From Paraconexibacter antarcticus (lineage in GTDB: Bacteria > Actinomycetota > Thermoleophilia > Solirubrobacterales > Solirubrobacteraceae), in contig NZ_CP098502.1 of the NCBI RefSeq assembly GCF_024220175.1, positions 4,220,514 to 4,284,513 on the forward strand: a DNA stretch of 64,000 nucleotides. The letters are read 5' to 3'. Numbering within the stretch: the first letter of the stretch is position 1; every line of letters begins with the position of its first letter. Below the pieces are notes generated by a model that ran no database searches, was not told the DNA's origin, and worked only from the letters and a program-made list of their open reading frames with translations. Positions 33,981-41,856 of the stretch are shown piece by piece. Position numbers and translations under genes: made by a program.

Positions 33981-34589
33981 TCACGCCGGACGGCTCGCTC
34001 GCCGCGGGTCGGTGCGGAGCAGCGGGTCACGGGCCGCGAGCGCCGCGAGCACCTCGAGCGTCCCCGCCCGCTGCATGAGGCGGTATTCGACGTCGGTCAC
34101 CCCGACCGCCTGGAGGAAGCGGTACTCGCCGAAGGGCAGGGTGAGCGGCGCGACGAGCGGGTCCTCGCGGATCCCGACGGCGCACAGCGCCGACGTCCCG
34201 CCGTCGATCGGGGCGCCGGGCGCGAGGCGCGCGCCGGGGTGGAACGGGCGGCCGACGGCGCCGCAGACCCGGGCGGTCCCGACGAGCAGGTCGAACGCCC
34301 ACGGCGGCGGCGCGTCGGTCGCGGGGATCAGCAGCGTGAGCTCGTGCCCGAAGCCGCTGCGGCCGGCCTGCGTGCCCGGGGCCTTGGCCACGAGGTCGGT
34401 GAGCCCGAAGGTGACGAGGTGCCAGTGGTCCTCGCCGCGGTGGGCGGTGACGTCGGTCACCGCCGCACCGACCGCCGGTGGCCGCGCGCCCGGCGCGACG
34501 ACGCGGCGCACGGCCTGCGCCGGGTCGTACACGGCGGCGAAGGCCGCCTCGATGCTGTCCTGCCCGGGAGCCGGGCCCGCGGCGGTCAC
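33981..34589 (-). CDS. Suppressor-of-fused (SUFU)-domain protein
   Basis: 202 aa. WHLVTFGLTDLVAKAPGTQAG, SGFGHELTLLIPAT, PPPWAFDLLVGTARVCGAVGRPFHPGARL and VGIREDPLVAPLTLPFGEYRFLQAVGVTDVEYRLMQ follow the SUFU-domain pattern known from bacterial immunity/toxin-associated and stand-alone proteins. Role in bacteria is mostly unknown; some SUFU proteins act as immunity proteins, but no toxin gene is adjacent here. GTG 34589 is the most upstream reasonable start; a GGAGG lies 14 nt before it. Confidence 0.7.
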   Translation of the reverse strand: MTAAGPAPGQDSIEAAFAAVYDPAQAVRRVVAPGARPPAVGAAVTDVTAHRGEDHWHLVTFGLTDLVAKAPGTQAGRSGFGHELTLLIPATDAPPPWAFDLLVGTARVCGAVGRPFHPGARLAPGAPIDGGTSALCAVGIREDPLVAPLTLPFGEYRFLQAVGVTDVEYRLMQRAGTLEVLAALAARDPLLRTDPRRASRPA

Positions 34590-34648
34590 GGAGTGAGCGT
34601 AGACCTCCGGAGGCGGGCGGTGCGTGCGCCCCGGGCCGTGCGAGGCGC

Positions 34649-34729
34649 CTAGATGCGGCCGCGGCGGCCGTAGCCGATGCCGCCGGTGAGGAGGAGGACC
34701 AGCAGGACGATGAGGAGGATGGTGAGCAT
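34649..34729 (-). CDS. 26-aa single-pass membrane peptide
   Basis: MLTILLIVLLVLLLTGGIGYG followed by RRGRI and a TAG stop. One hydrophobic helix with a basic tail, like small hydrophobic peptides found widely in bacteria (DUF3309-like or YqaE-like size class). The ribosome binding site is weak, and short hydrophobic frames can arise by chance, so confidence is modest. Confidence 0.4.
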   Translation of the reverse strand: MLTILLIVLLVLLLTGGIGYGRRGRI

Positions 34730-34765
34730 GAGGCGCTCGCTTTCGCGTCGATGACAGTGCGGTGA

Positions 34766-35491
34766 TCATGCCCGCAGACGGCCGTGTTCATGCACCGGGG
34801 CCGGCGACGGGGTCGAGCCGGACGACGGAGCGGACCGAGCCGACCCGTCACCGAGCAGCGTCGCCACCGCGAAGTCGGCGGCCGCCCCGTCGAAGCGGCG
34901 GTGGTGACGCAGCATGGCGTGCCTGCCGCCGGGAACCGTCACGTACTGCACGTCGGTGATCCGCTCGAGGGTGCGGGCGAGCTGCGCCGACCGGGCCGGG
35001 CTCGCGACGCGGTCCTCGTCCCCGTGCACGATGAGGAGCCGGCGCCCCGCGATCCCCCGCGCCACGTCCCCGGGGTACACGTACGGCGCGAGGGCGACCG
35101 CACTGCGCACCGCAGGGTGCCCGGCCGCGAGCAGCGCCGCCCGGCCGCCGAGCGAGTGCCCGACGAGGCACGCCGGCACCTCGCCCTCGAGCCGTGCGGC
35201 GACCTCGCCGAGCGCCCAGGTGGCGTCGGCGACCGGTGTGTGGCCGGTGTCCCATCCACGCCGGGAGTTGAGCAGGCGGAAGACCGCGAGCTCGCCGCGC
35301 CCCGCCCGCGCGATGCGCCGCGCGACCGGGATCATCCGCAGCACGGACAGCTGGGTCGGCGAGACCATCGCGTCGTCGCGGCGGCTCGCGCCCCCGTGGA
35401 GGACGACGACCGCCCCGCGCGGCCGCACGGGCACGCGGACGTCGATGAGCCGCGGCTCGAGCGGGCCGGACGGGGCGGCGGCGCCGGTCAC
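34766..35491 (-). CDS. Alpha/beta hydrolase
   Basis: 241 aa. GAVVVLHGGASRRDD (oxyanion-side HGG), nucleophile Ser in LVGHSLGGRAALLAAG, acid Asp in LLIVHGDEDRVAS and catalytic His in VPGGRHAMLRHHRRF, the ordered triad of the dienelactone-hydrolase-like family. Likely an esterase or peptidase-like enzyme; substrate unknown. GTG 35491 overlaps the stop of the upstream gene (GTGA), so it is co-translated with the coiled, PAKPA-repeat protein. Confidence 0.82.
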   Translation of the reverse strand: MTGAAAPSGPLEPRLIDVRVPVRPRGAVVVLHGGASRRDDAMVSPTQLSVLRMIPVARRIARAGRGELAVFRLLNSRRGWDTGHTPVADATWALGEVAARLEGEVPACLVGHSLGGRAALLAAGHPAVRSAVALAPYVYPGDVARGIAGRRLLIVHGDEDRVASPARSAQLARTLERITDVQYVTVPGGRHAMLRHHRRFDGAAADFAVATLLGDGSARSAPSSGSTPSPAPVHEHGRLRA

Positions 35492-36408
35492 CGGCGGGCG
35501 CCTGCGGCGATCTCCCGCTGCTCGGTGATCGCCGTCAGGACCTGCTCGCGGGCGGCGTTCGCGCGCTCGTAGGCCTCGACGGCCTCGAGCCGGTCGGGCG
35601 CGAGGTGGTCGAGCAGCTCGGTGATCTCCAGCGGGGTCATGTCGTCGTACTCGGCGATCGGCGACTCGGGCTCCGAGGTGGCCGCCGGGGCCTTCGGACG
35701 GGGCGCGGCCGCCTCGGCGGCGGCGGGCTTGGCGGGAGCGGGCTTGGCGGGAGCGGGCTTGGCGGGAGCGGGCTTGGCGGGAGCCGGCCGCGCGGGAGCC
35801 TCCGCGCCCTGGCGCAGGGCGGCCTGGACGCCCGTGACGAGCGTGCGCCCGGCGTCGACGAGACCGGAGGCGGACACGGGCAGCCGGCGCGTCGCGCGGC
35901 CGGCCTCGAGGTCGCGGCGCGCGACCTCCGGCATCGTCTCGCGGAGCTGCTCGAGGAACGCCTGCTCCTGCGCGCGGTGCTCGCGGGCGAGATCGGCGGA
36001 CGCCGTGTCCCCGACCCGCGTGGCGACCTCCTCGAGCGTGTCGTACAGCGCGATCTCGAGCGCCTCCGACGCGGTCTCGTCCTGCAGGTTGCGCAGCGCG
36101 ACGCGCTCACCGCCGGCCCCGCGCAGCGCGTCGAGCGGGCCCTTGGCGAGCGTGAAGCCCACCGCCGCCGCCGTCTTCGCGACGCCGACCGCGGCCTGGA
36201 GCGCGCTCGGCGGCCCCTGCAGCTCGGCGATCCGCTCGAGCAGCCGCCGCTCCTGCGCGATCGTCACCGACAGGTGCTCCTCCAGGAGCTCGCGATGGCG
36301 GTCGCGGGGCGAGAGCGCGATGTGCGCGATGAGCGTGCGCCGCAGCGTCCCCTCCAGCACGAGGGCGTCCTGCAGGTAGTGGATGGTCTTCGTCTCGGAT
36401 GAACTCAC
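35488..36408 (-). CDS. Ferritin-like (DUF892-type) helical protein with PAKPA repeats
   Basis: 306 aa. The N-terminal helical half (TKTIHYLQDALVLEGTLRRTL, REHRAQEQAFLEQLRE) resembles DUF892/YciE four-helix ferritin-like proteins. A linker of tandem PAKPA pentapeptides follows, then EPESPIAEYDDMTPLEITELLDHLAPDRLEAVEAYERANAAREQVLTAI, a small helical domain often fused to histone-like or CarD-type proteins. GTG 36408 has AAGGGA before it. It may be a stress or DNA-associated protein; no catalytic site is assigned. Confidence 0.6.
   Translation of the reverse strand: MSSSETKTIHYLQDALVLEGTLRRTLIAHIALSPRDRHRELLEEHLSVTIAQERRLLERIAELQGPPSALQAAVGVAKTAAAVGFTLAKGPLDALRGAGGERVALRNLQDETASEALEIALYDTLEEVATRVGDTASADLAREHRAQEQAFLEQLRETMPEVARRDLEAGRATRRLPVSASGLVDAGRTLVTGVQAALRQGAEAPARPAPAKPAPAKPAPAKPAPAKPAAAEAAAPRPKAPAATSEPESPIAEYDDMTPLEITELLDHLAPDRLEAVEAYERANAAREQVLTAITEQREIAAGARR
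35725..35784. repeat. Tandem 15-bp repeat, four copies
   Basis: Unit GGGCTTGGCGGGAGC repeated four times without change, encoding AlaPro-Lys-type PAKPA pentapeptides on the minus strand. It is an in-frame coding microsatellite that can vary in number without a frameshift. Confidence 0.85.
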
Positions 36409-36529
36409 GTCCCTTCGCGTGCCCGGCGCCCGCGCGCCCCACCCGCGAGGTGGCGTTGCGACCACCGACCGGGCGCGTGCGCCGCCTCCCGGGCGTTTGC
36501 CGGTCCGCGCCCCGGGCAATGTTCGAACT

Positions 36530-37762
36530 GTGACTCTCCATCCCCGCGAGGCGAGTCGCGACCGCCGGTACACGCGCTCCCAGAACGAGGACGAGGAGCA
36601 GCGCGCGACGGCGCTCGAGCTCTTCTACGACCTCGTGTTCGTCCTCGCGATCACCCAGATCTCGCACCACCTCATCGCCAACCTGACGGTCCAGGGCGCC
36701 GCCGAGTCGCTGCTCCTGCTGCTCGTCGTCTGGTGGTCGTGGAACTACACGGTCTGGGTGACGAACGAGCTCGACCCCGAGTCGCCGGCCGTGCGGGGCC
36801 TGATGATCGCCCTGATGCTCGCCGGCCTGCTCATGGCCGTCGCGATCCCCGAGGCGTTCGGCGCCCGCGCCGGGCTCTTCGTCGCCGCCTACCTGAGCAT
36901 CCAGATCGGGCGCCACGCCTTCCTGACCTTCGCCGCGGCGCCCGCCGGCTCGCCCGAGCGCGAACGGGCGGCGCGCATCCTCGCCTGGTTCTGCGTGGCC
37001 GGCTGCTTCTGGGTGGCCGGCGCGATCGCGGACGGCCCGGTGCGGACCGGCCTGTGGGTCACCGCGCTCCTCATCGACTACGTGGCGCCCGCGACGTCCT
37101 TCTGGATCCCGGGCCGGCGGCAGATCGGCAACGGCGCCTGGGAGGTCGAGACGGCGCACTTCAGCGAGCGCTTCGCCCTCTTCATCATCATCGCGCTCGG
37201 TGAGTCGATCGTCGTCACCGGCGCGACGACCGCGCAGCTGACGCTCACCCCGGTCCGGCTCCTCGCGTTCGCGGGCGCGTTCCTCTCCACCGCCGCGCTG
37301 TGGTGGATGTACTTCGCCCGGCTGGCCGAGCTCGCGCACAACGAGCTCGCGCAGGCCGACGACCGCACGTCGATGGCCCGCGACGCCTACACCTACCTCC
37401 ACGCCCTGCTCGTCGTCGGCGTCATCGTCAGCGCGGTCGGCGACGAGCTCGTCATCGCCCACCCGGGCGGGGCGATGACGACCCCGCAGATCGCGACGGT
37501 CGTCGCCGGCCCCGCGATCTACCTCGCCGCCCACACCCTCTTCCGCCGGCGGCTGACGGGGACCGCCAACCTCCGCCGGCTCGCGGGTGCCGCGGCGTGC
37601 GTCGCCGTCGGCCTGGTCGCCGGCGGCCTGCCGGCGCTCGCGCTGAGCCTCGCCGTGCTCCTCATCCTCTGGGGCGTCGTCGTCGCCGACTACCTCGTCT
37701 CCGGGCGCCACGTCGACCACGCCGCCGGCGAGACCCCGCCCGGCTGGTCCGCTCCGGCCTGA
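36530..37762 (+). CDS. Low-temperature-requirement protein A (LtrA) family membrane protein
   Basis: 410 aa, about ten TM helices. The LtrA signature is clear: ATALELFYDLVFVLAITQISHHL, WWSWNYTVWVTNELDPES, ETAHFSERFALFIIIALGESIVVTG and WWMYFARLAEL. Function is unclear in all organisms; first found through cold-sensitive Listeria mutants. GTG 36530 is used; frames upstream give only charged non-homologous sequence. It is divergent from the ferritin-like gene and is followed after 60 bp by a GFA-family gene. Confidence 0.88.
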   Translation: MTLHPREASRDRRYTRSQNEDEEQRATALELFYDLVFVLAITQISHHLIANLTVQGAAESLLLLLVVWWSWNYTVWVTNELDPESPAVRGLMIALMLAGLLMAVAIPEAFGARAGLFVAAYLSIQIGRHAFLTFAAAPAGSPERERAARILAWFCVAGCFWVAGAIADGPVRTGLWVTALLIDYVAPATSFWIPGRRQIGNGAWEVETAHFSERFALFIIIALGESIVVTGATTAQLTLTPVRLLAFAGAFLSTAALWWMYFARLAELAHNELAQADDRTSMARDAYTYLHALLVVGVIVSAVGDELVIAHPGGAMTTPQIATVVAGPAIYLAAHTLFRRRLTGTANLRRLAGAAACVAVGLVAGGLPALALSLAVLLILWGVVVADYLVSGRHVDHAAGETPPGWSAPA

Positions 37763-37822
37763 CGGCCGCGGCCGCAGGCGGGCCCTGGCACCGACTTGAC
37801 ACGGTGTGGAAAGATCGACCGC

Positions 37823-38242
37823 ATGGGAACCATCGAGGGTGGGTGCCTCTGCGGCGCCGTGACGTACAGCAGCCCGGCCGAGCCGGTCATGACCGCGATC
37901 TGCCACTGCAAGGACTGCCAGAAGCAGTCCGGCTCGGCCTTCTCGCTCGTGGTCGTCGCGCCGAAGGACGGCTTCGAGGTCAGCGGCGAGCCGTCGACGT
38001 TCGAGACCGTCGGCGAGGAGACCGGCGCGCCGAACGTCCGCCACTTCTGCTCCAACTGCGGCTCGCCGCTGTGGAGCGACTCGCCGCTGATGCCGGGCAT
38101 GGTCATCGTCAAGGCGGGCACGCTGAACGACACCAGCGGGCTGCAGCCGGCGCTCGAGGTCTGGGGCCGCTCGGCCCACGACTGGGTCGGCGAGGCACCC
38201 GAGGGCCGCGTGCGCGTCCCCACGGGTCCGCCCGCCGGGTAG
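37823..38242 (+). CDS. GFA-family zinc protein (glutathione-dependent formaldehyde-activating-like)
   Basis: 139 aa. Zinc ligands are visible as GGCLCGAVTY, CHCKDCQKQSG and FCSNCGSPLW, the CxCG...CHCxxCQ...CxxC pattern of GFA/CENP-V proteins. Despite the family name, most members have unproven activity. ATG 37823 starts MGTIEGGCLC. TTGACA occurs at 37796-37801 but no clear -10 follows. Confidence 0.88.
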   Translation: MGTIEGGCLCGAVTYSSPAEPVMTAICHCKDCQKQSGSAFSLVVVAPKDGFEVSGEPSTFETVGEETGAPNVRHFCSNCGSPLWSDSPLMPGMVIVKAGTLNDTSGLQPALEVWGRSAHDWVGEAPEGRVRVPTGPPAG

Positions 38243-38255
38243 GCGCGCGGCGCGC

Positions 38256-38645
38256 TCAGCGCCGCAGCAGCCGCACCCGTAGCCAGATCGCGTGCATCCC
38301 CGCGTTGAAGACGATGCCCGCCGCGGTGAACATGCCGAAGGGCCGGCCGTGGCGGATCTCCTGGCCGACGACCATCGTGTCGAAGACCTCGCACCCCTGG
38401 TTCAGCCAGATCGCGTCGTTCTGCCGGACCGGGTCGCGCGCGAGCAGCGCGTGGACGCCGATGGCGATGTCGCGGCTGCCGAGGAAGGCGTTCCACGCCC
38501 GCGCGTCGGGATCGTCGGCGTCCAGCCGGAAGAACCGCGGCCACAGCCGCGGACGGAAGAGGGCGATGACGCCGTAGGCGATCCGGACGACTCCGACGAA
38601 CTGGATGTAGCGGGTGACCCTGGCATCGGCGTCGACTCGGGACAT
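38256..38645 (-). CDS. Small membrane protein (DUF4267-like)
   Basis: 129 aa. MSRVDADARVTRYIQFVGVVRIAYGVIALFRPRLWPRFFRLD, FLGSRDIAIGVHALLARD and a C-terminal helix MFTAAGIVFNAGMHAIWLRV; the pattern of amphipathic helices with FLGSRDIAIG resembles DUF4267-type proteins. It is 38 bp downstream of an SRPBCC gene on the same strand, so the two may be expressed together. Function unknown. Confidence 0.6.
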   Translation of the reverse strand: MSRVDADARVTRYIQFVGVVRIAYGVIALFRPRLWPRFFRLDADDPDARAWNAFLGSRDIAIGVHALLARDPVRQNDAIWLNQGCEVFDTMVVGQEIRHGRPFGMFTAAGIVFNAGMHAIWLRVRLLRR

Positions 38646-38683
38646 GGCTGACCTTTCGGTGGTGGTGGCGGTGGGGGGCGGGC

Positions 38684-39160
38684 TCACGCCGGGAAGTGCC
38701 GCCGGGTCTGCGCGAACAGGCGCCTGAACAGCAGCGCGTTCACGGGGCCGCCGGCGCGGCCGAGCGTCGTCGGCTCCAGACCGACCGACCAGGTGAGCGT
38801 GCACCGGTCGGCGCCGTCCGGCTCGACGACGAAGTCCTCCGCGAGGCGGCGGAAGACGGGCACGTTCGCCGAGGTGACCTCGAAGGCCTGGCGGCGCCCC
38901 TCCTCCCAGATGAAGAAGCGCTCCTGCACCTTGAGCGCACCGAGGACCTTCGCCTGACGCGTGGTCCCGACGCCGAACGGCCGCGGGGAGGTCCAGTCGA
39001 GCGACAGCTCCCGGCACCAGGCCAGCGGCGCGTCGGAGACGAGCTCGGCCCACACCTCCGCGGCGGGCCGCGCGATGTCGAACACCTCGCGGTACGTCAC
39101 CGGGGCCGACGTGAAGATGCTCTCGTCGGTCGGCCCGCCCGTACTCCTCGTCCTCGGCAC
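38684..39160 (-). CDS. SRPBCC-family (START/polyketide-cyclase-like) ligand-binding protein
   Basis: 158 aa. YREVFDIARPAAEVWAELVSDAPLAWCREL is the typical SRPBCC opening, followed by beta-strand-like RFFIWEEGRRQAFEVTSANV and RCTLTWSVGLEP, and a terminal long helix NALLFRRLFAQTRRHF. The fold makes a hydrophobic pocket for lipids or polyketides. GTG 39160 start. Upstream partner of the DUF4267-like gene. Confidence 0.72.
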   Translation of the reverse strand: MPRTRSTGGPTDESIFTSAPVTYREVFDIARPAAEVWAELVSDAPLAWCRELSLDWTSPRPFGVGTTRQAKVLGALKVQERFFIWEEGRRQAFEVTSANVPVFRRLAEDFVVEPDGADRCTLTWSVGLEPTTLGRAGGPVNALLFRRLFAQTRRHFPA

Positions 39161-39244
39161 GGCGCGAAGCTATCCGAGCGACACCCCCCGCACCGCCGTC
39201 TCTCACCCCGACGGGGAGCCACGATCCCTCGACGGGAGCGGGTG

Positions 39245-40243
39245 TCAGGTCCGTTCCCGCTGTCCGGGACGCCGGGCGCGGCGGTGGGCCCAGAGCCGAT
39301 CGCCGCCGGCCCACGCGGCGAAGCACGCTCCGCCGACGGTGCCGGTCGCGGTGAGCAGGACGCCGGCGGCCGCGCTCGCGGCGACACCCTGACGGCCCAG
39401 GATGAGCACGGCCGCGGCGGCACTGGCCCCCGGCCCGATCGGGAGCTGGGCGAGCGTGACGACCGCGATCAGCACGGCCACGGCGTCGAAGAGCGACGCG
39501 TCGACGCCGACGGCGTGCAGCAGGATCCAGCCGCGGACGGTCTGCGCGAGGATCGCGACGAGGACGAACGCGATCAGCCGGCTGCCGTGGCTGAGGCTCC
39601 GCGCGACCGCGAGCCCGCGCCAGAGCTCGCGGCCCTTGCCGACGGCGAGGTGGCGCAGGCCGGCGCTCGCGGAGCCGATGCCGGCGATCGCGACGACCGG
39701 CAGCCACCAGGGCAGCCCCAGCGGGCCGACGAGCGTGAACGAGAACACGGCGGCCATGAGTGCCTCAACGGCGAGGATCGGCAGCTCGGCGGCGATGAGC
39801 GTGGGGACCTGCGGGCAGACCGCCGGGGAGGAGCGGCGCAGGGCGGCGATACGGGCGGCGACGCCCAGCTGGCTGTTCAGCAGCCCGCCGAGGACCTGCA
39901 TGCTGGACGCCCGGTACAGGATCCGGCGCTCGACGCGCCCGCCGGCGGCCTGGATGGAGAGGTGCCATGCCTCGCTGCGCGCGAGGAGCGCGACGACCTG
40001 CATCAGGGTGGTCGCCAGGAGCACCCACACCGAGGCGCCGGCGACCGCGGCGGCGAACTCGTGGCGGCGGCCGGCGATCACCCACCCCAGGGCGGCCGCG
40101 GTCCCGGCGGTGCCGGCGACGACGAGCGGCACCTGCCGCCGGCGCGCGAAGGACCGGGCGACGGCGACGGGCGAGGGCCGACCGCCGAGCGGGGCGACAC
40201 GCGGCGTGTACTGCAGCGGTTCGGGGCTCACGCGGACCCCCAT
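39245..40243 (-). CDS. Flippase-like / lysylphosphatidylglycerol-synthase TM-domain protein
   Basis: 332 aa, eight or so TM helices. EAWHLSIQAAGGRVERRILYRASSMQVLGGLLNSQLG and LAQLPIGPGASAAAAVLILGRQGVAASAAAGVLLTATGTVG follow the UPF0104/AglD-MprF membrane domain pattern (flippase-like). Such proteins may move or synthesise membrane lipids. No MprF catalytic domain is attached. It is divergent from the fatty acid desaturase gene, which together suggest membrane-lipid adjustment. Confidence 0.68.
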   Translation of the reverse strand: MGVRVSPEPLQYTPRVAPLGGRPSPVAVARSFARRRQVPLVVAGTAGTAAALGWVIAGRRHEFAAAVAGASVWVLLATTLMQVVALLARSEAWHLSIQAAGGRVERRILYRASSMQVLGGLLNSQLGVAARIAALRRSSPAVCPQVPTLIAAELPILAVEALMAAVFSFTLVGPLGLPWWLPVVAIAGIGSASAGLRHLAVGKGRELWRGLAVARSLSHGSRLIAFVLVAILAQTVRGWILLHAVGVDASLFDAVAVLIAVVTLAQLPIGPGASAAAAVLILGRQGVAASAAAGVLLTATGTVGGACFAAWAGGDRLWAHRRARRPGQRERT

Positions 40244-40331
40244 TTCTGGCCGCGTCCCCGCCGGTCCGACGAGAGCCGCTTCCGATAGGTGCTTCCAGCC
40301 TAGCCGCCGGCCTCCGGGCGCCGCCCGTCAC

Positions 40332-40364
40332 TCTCATCCTCGCTTCAGGTCCCCGCCCTACCCT
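40332..40364 (+). promoter_or_regulatory. TCTCA-type direct-repeat promoter, copy 3 (diverged)
   Basis: TCTCA (40332-40336), N6, CTTCA (40343-40347), N11, TACCCT (40359-40364). Spacing is identical to copies 1 and 2; the first 16 bp match copy 2 at 12 positions. Upstream of the fatty acid desaturase gene. Confidence 0.5.
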
Positions 40365-40370
40365 GGAGAC

Positions 40371-40385
40371 GTGACCCCCTTATGA
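40371..40385 (+). CDS. Four-codon minicistron upstream of desaturase
   Basis: GTG ACC CCC TTA TGA, starting 6 nt after the TACCCT hexamer. Its TGA overlaps the desaturase ATG (ATGA). It repeats the layout of the mini-ORFs at 26982 and 29396. Translation is inferred. Confidence 0.35.
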   Translation: MTPL

Positions 40386-41317
40386 TCCCCGCCCCTGCGA
40401 CCCGCCCGCCACCGTCGGTGCCGGTCGCGAACGAGCTGTCCGAGCGGGTGGTCAGGGTCCTCGTGCTGGGGCTGCCGCCGCTGGCCCTCGGCGTCGCCGG
40501 CTTCCTGGCGTGGGGCGGCGCGCTGCACTGGCAGGACCTCGTGGTGCTGGCGATCACGTACGTCCTGACCGGGCTCGGCATCACCGTCGGGTTCCACCGC
40601 CTCTTCACCCACCGGAGCTTCAAGACCCCCCGTGCGCTCCGTGTCGCCTTTGCGATCCTCGGATCCATGGCGGTCGAGGGCCCGGTGATCGAGTGGGTCG
40701 CCACGCACCGCAAGCACCACCAGTTCTCCGACCACGAGGGCGACCCCCACAGCCCCCACCTGCACGACGCCCCCGGGTGGCGCGGCGTGCTCGGCGGCCT
40801 CGTGCATGCGCACGTCGGCTGGATGTTCCGGGGCAAGGACCAGGCGAACCCCGCGCACTACGCCAAGGACCTGCAGGCCCAGGCCGACCTGCGCTTCGTC
40901 AGCCGCACCTTCCCGCTCTGGGTCCTCGCCGGCCTCGCGCTGCCGTTCGGCCTCGGGGCCGCCCTGACGGGCACGCTCACCGGCGGGCTCACCGGCCTGC
41001 TCTGGGGCGGCGGCGTCCGGATCCTCGTGCTCCATCACGCGACGTTCAGCATCAACTCCCTCTGCCACACCTTCGGGCGCCGCCCGTTCGCCACCGGTGA
41101 TGAGTCGCGCAACCTCGCGTGGCTCGCCCCGCTCTCCTTCGGCGAGGCCTGGCACAACAACCACCACGCCTTCCCGACCTCCGCGCGTCACGGCCTCCGG
41201 CGCGGGCAGATCGACCCCGGCGACTGGCTCATCACCGCCCTCGAGCGGACCGGCCTCGCGTGGGACGTCATCCGCATCACCCCCGAGCGCCAGCGTGCGC
41301 GCGGCCTCGCCCGCTGA
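40382..41317 (+). CDS. Acyl-CoA/acyl-lipid delta-9 fatty acid desaturase
   Basis: 311 aa. The three iron-binding histidine boxes are GFHRLFTHRSF, ATHRKHHQFSDHEGDPHSPH and EAWHNNHHAFPTSARHG, in the order and context of integral-membrane stearoyl-type desaturases; four TM helices surround them. It introduces a double bond in saturated acyl chains using O2 and an electron donor. A plausible membrane-fluidity response gene, since the promoter resembles those likely controlled by the two-component system at 24.9-26.9 kb. Confidence 0.92.
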   Translation: MIPAPATRPPPSVPVANELSERVVRVLVLGLPPLALGVAGFLAWGGALHWQDLVVLAITYVLTGLGITVGFHRLFTHRSFKTPRALRVAFAILGSMAVEGPVIEWVATHRKHHQFSDHEGDPHSPHLHDAPGWRGVLGGLVHAHVGWMFRGKDQANPAHYAKDLQAQADLRFVSRTFPLWVLAGLALPFGLGAALTGTLTGGLTGLLWGGGVRILVLHHATFSINSLCHTFGRRPFATGDESRNLAWLAPLSFGEAWHNNHHAFPTSARHGLRRGQIDPGDWLITALERTGLAWDVIRITPERQRARGLAR

Positions 41318-41371
41318 CGACCGGCACGGGCGTCTCCCGGCGGAGGACGGCGCGCCGCGCCGAGGCCCGGC

Positions 41372-41590
41372 TCAGCGCCGGCCCGTGAGGCGGAACGAGC
41401 GCGCGTGCGGGTCCGCCCGGAACGAGCGCAGCCGCGAGCGGGGCTCGTCGCTGCGGAAGGTGAGATCCGGCTGCAGCGCCCGGGCCGCGTGGCGCACCGC
41501 CATGGCGTGTGCGACCGCGCCGGGGTCGACGGCGTACATGCCGTCCTCGACGAGCCGGCGAAGGGTGTGGGTGCGGCCGCGTGCCGTCAT
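41372..41590 (-). CDS. FlgM-like anti-sigma small protein
   Basis: 72 aa. MTARGRTHTLRRLVEDGMYAVDPGAVAHAMAVRHAAR has the AELRxxVxxGxYxVDPxxVAxAM pattern of the C-terminal helix of FlgM-type anti-sigma-28 factors; the rest is basic. No flagellar genes are near. It is read opposite to the desaturase and to the downstream cupin gene. Ribosome binding site weak. Confidence 0.5.
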   Translation of the reverse strand: MTARGRTHTLRRLVEDGMYAVDPGAVAHAMAVRHAARALQPDLTFRSDEPRSRLRSFRADPHARSFRLTGRR

Positions 41591-41713
41591 GCCGATCGTG
41601 TCGGCACCGGCCGGCGGCGGCCTGAGCGCCGGGGGCCCCGGTCGACGGATGGCGGGCCGATGCGACGGAGGTCCGACCCGATCGACGGGTGGGGGCCCGC
41701 TTGCGGGCAGGGG

Positions 41714-41850
41714 TAGAGTGCGGAGCACGCGAGCGGAGGCGGTCCCGCCTGAACGGCGTGGCTGCGGACGGTCGCGGGTCCTTCACCGGGTACTCCCCGC
41801 CTGACCTCCGCCGCTGGAGGGCCCTTTCCCGGACGAGGTCGGCAGAGAGG
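41714..41850 (+). promoter_or_regulatory. Repeated promoter plus structured 5' leader, copy A
   Basis: TAGAGT (41714-41719), 14 bp, then CGGAGGCG and a leader with hairpins CGCC-TGAAC-GGCG, GGAC...GGTCC, CGGG-TACTC-CCCG and CCTCC-GCCGCT-GGAGG (41805-41820), ending GGCAGAGAGG just before the cupin ATG. GCGGAGGC (41733-41740) can instead pair with CCTCCGC (41805-41811), giving mutually exclusive folds. Copy B at 42310 keeps the same layout with compensating changes. Confidence 0.55.
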
Positions 41851-41856
41851 CCCGCG

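Noticed and set aside
35725..35784. Tandem repeat as CRISPR or phage att site
   Set aside because: Units are contiguous 15-mers with no spacers and code for PAKPA in a clear gene.
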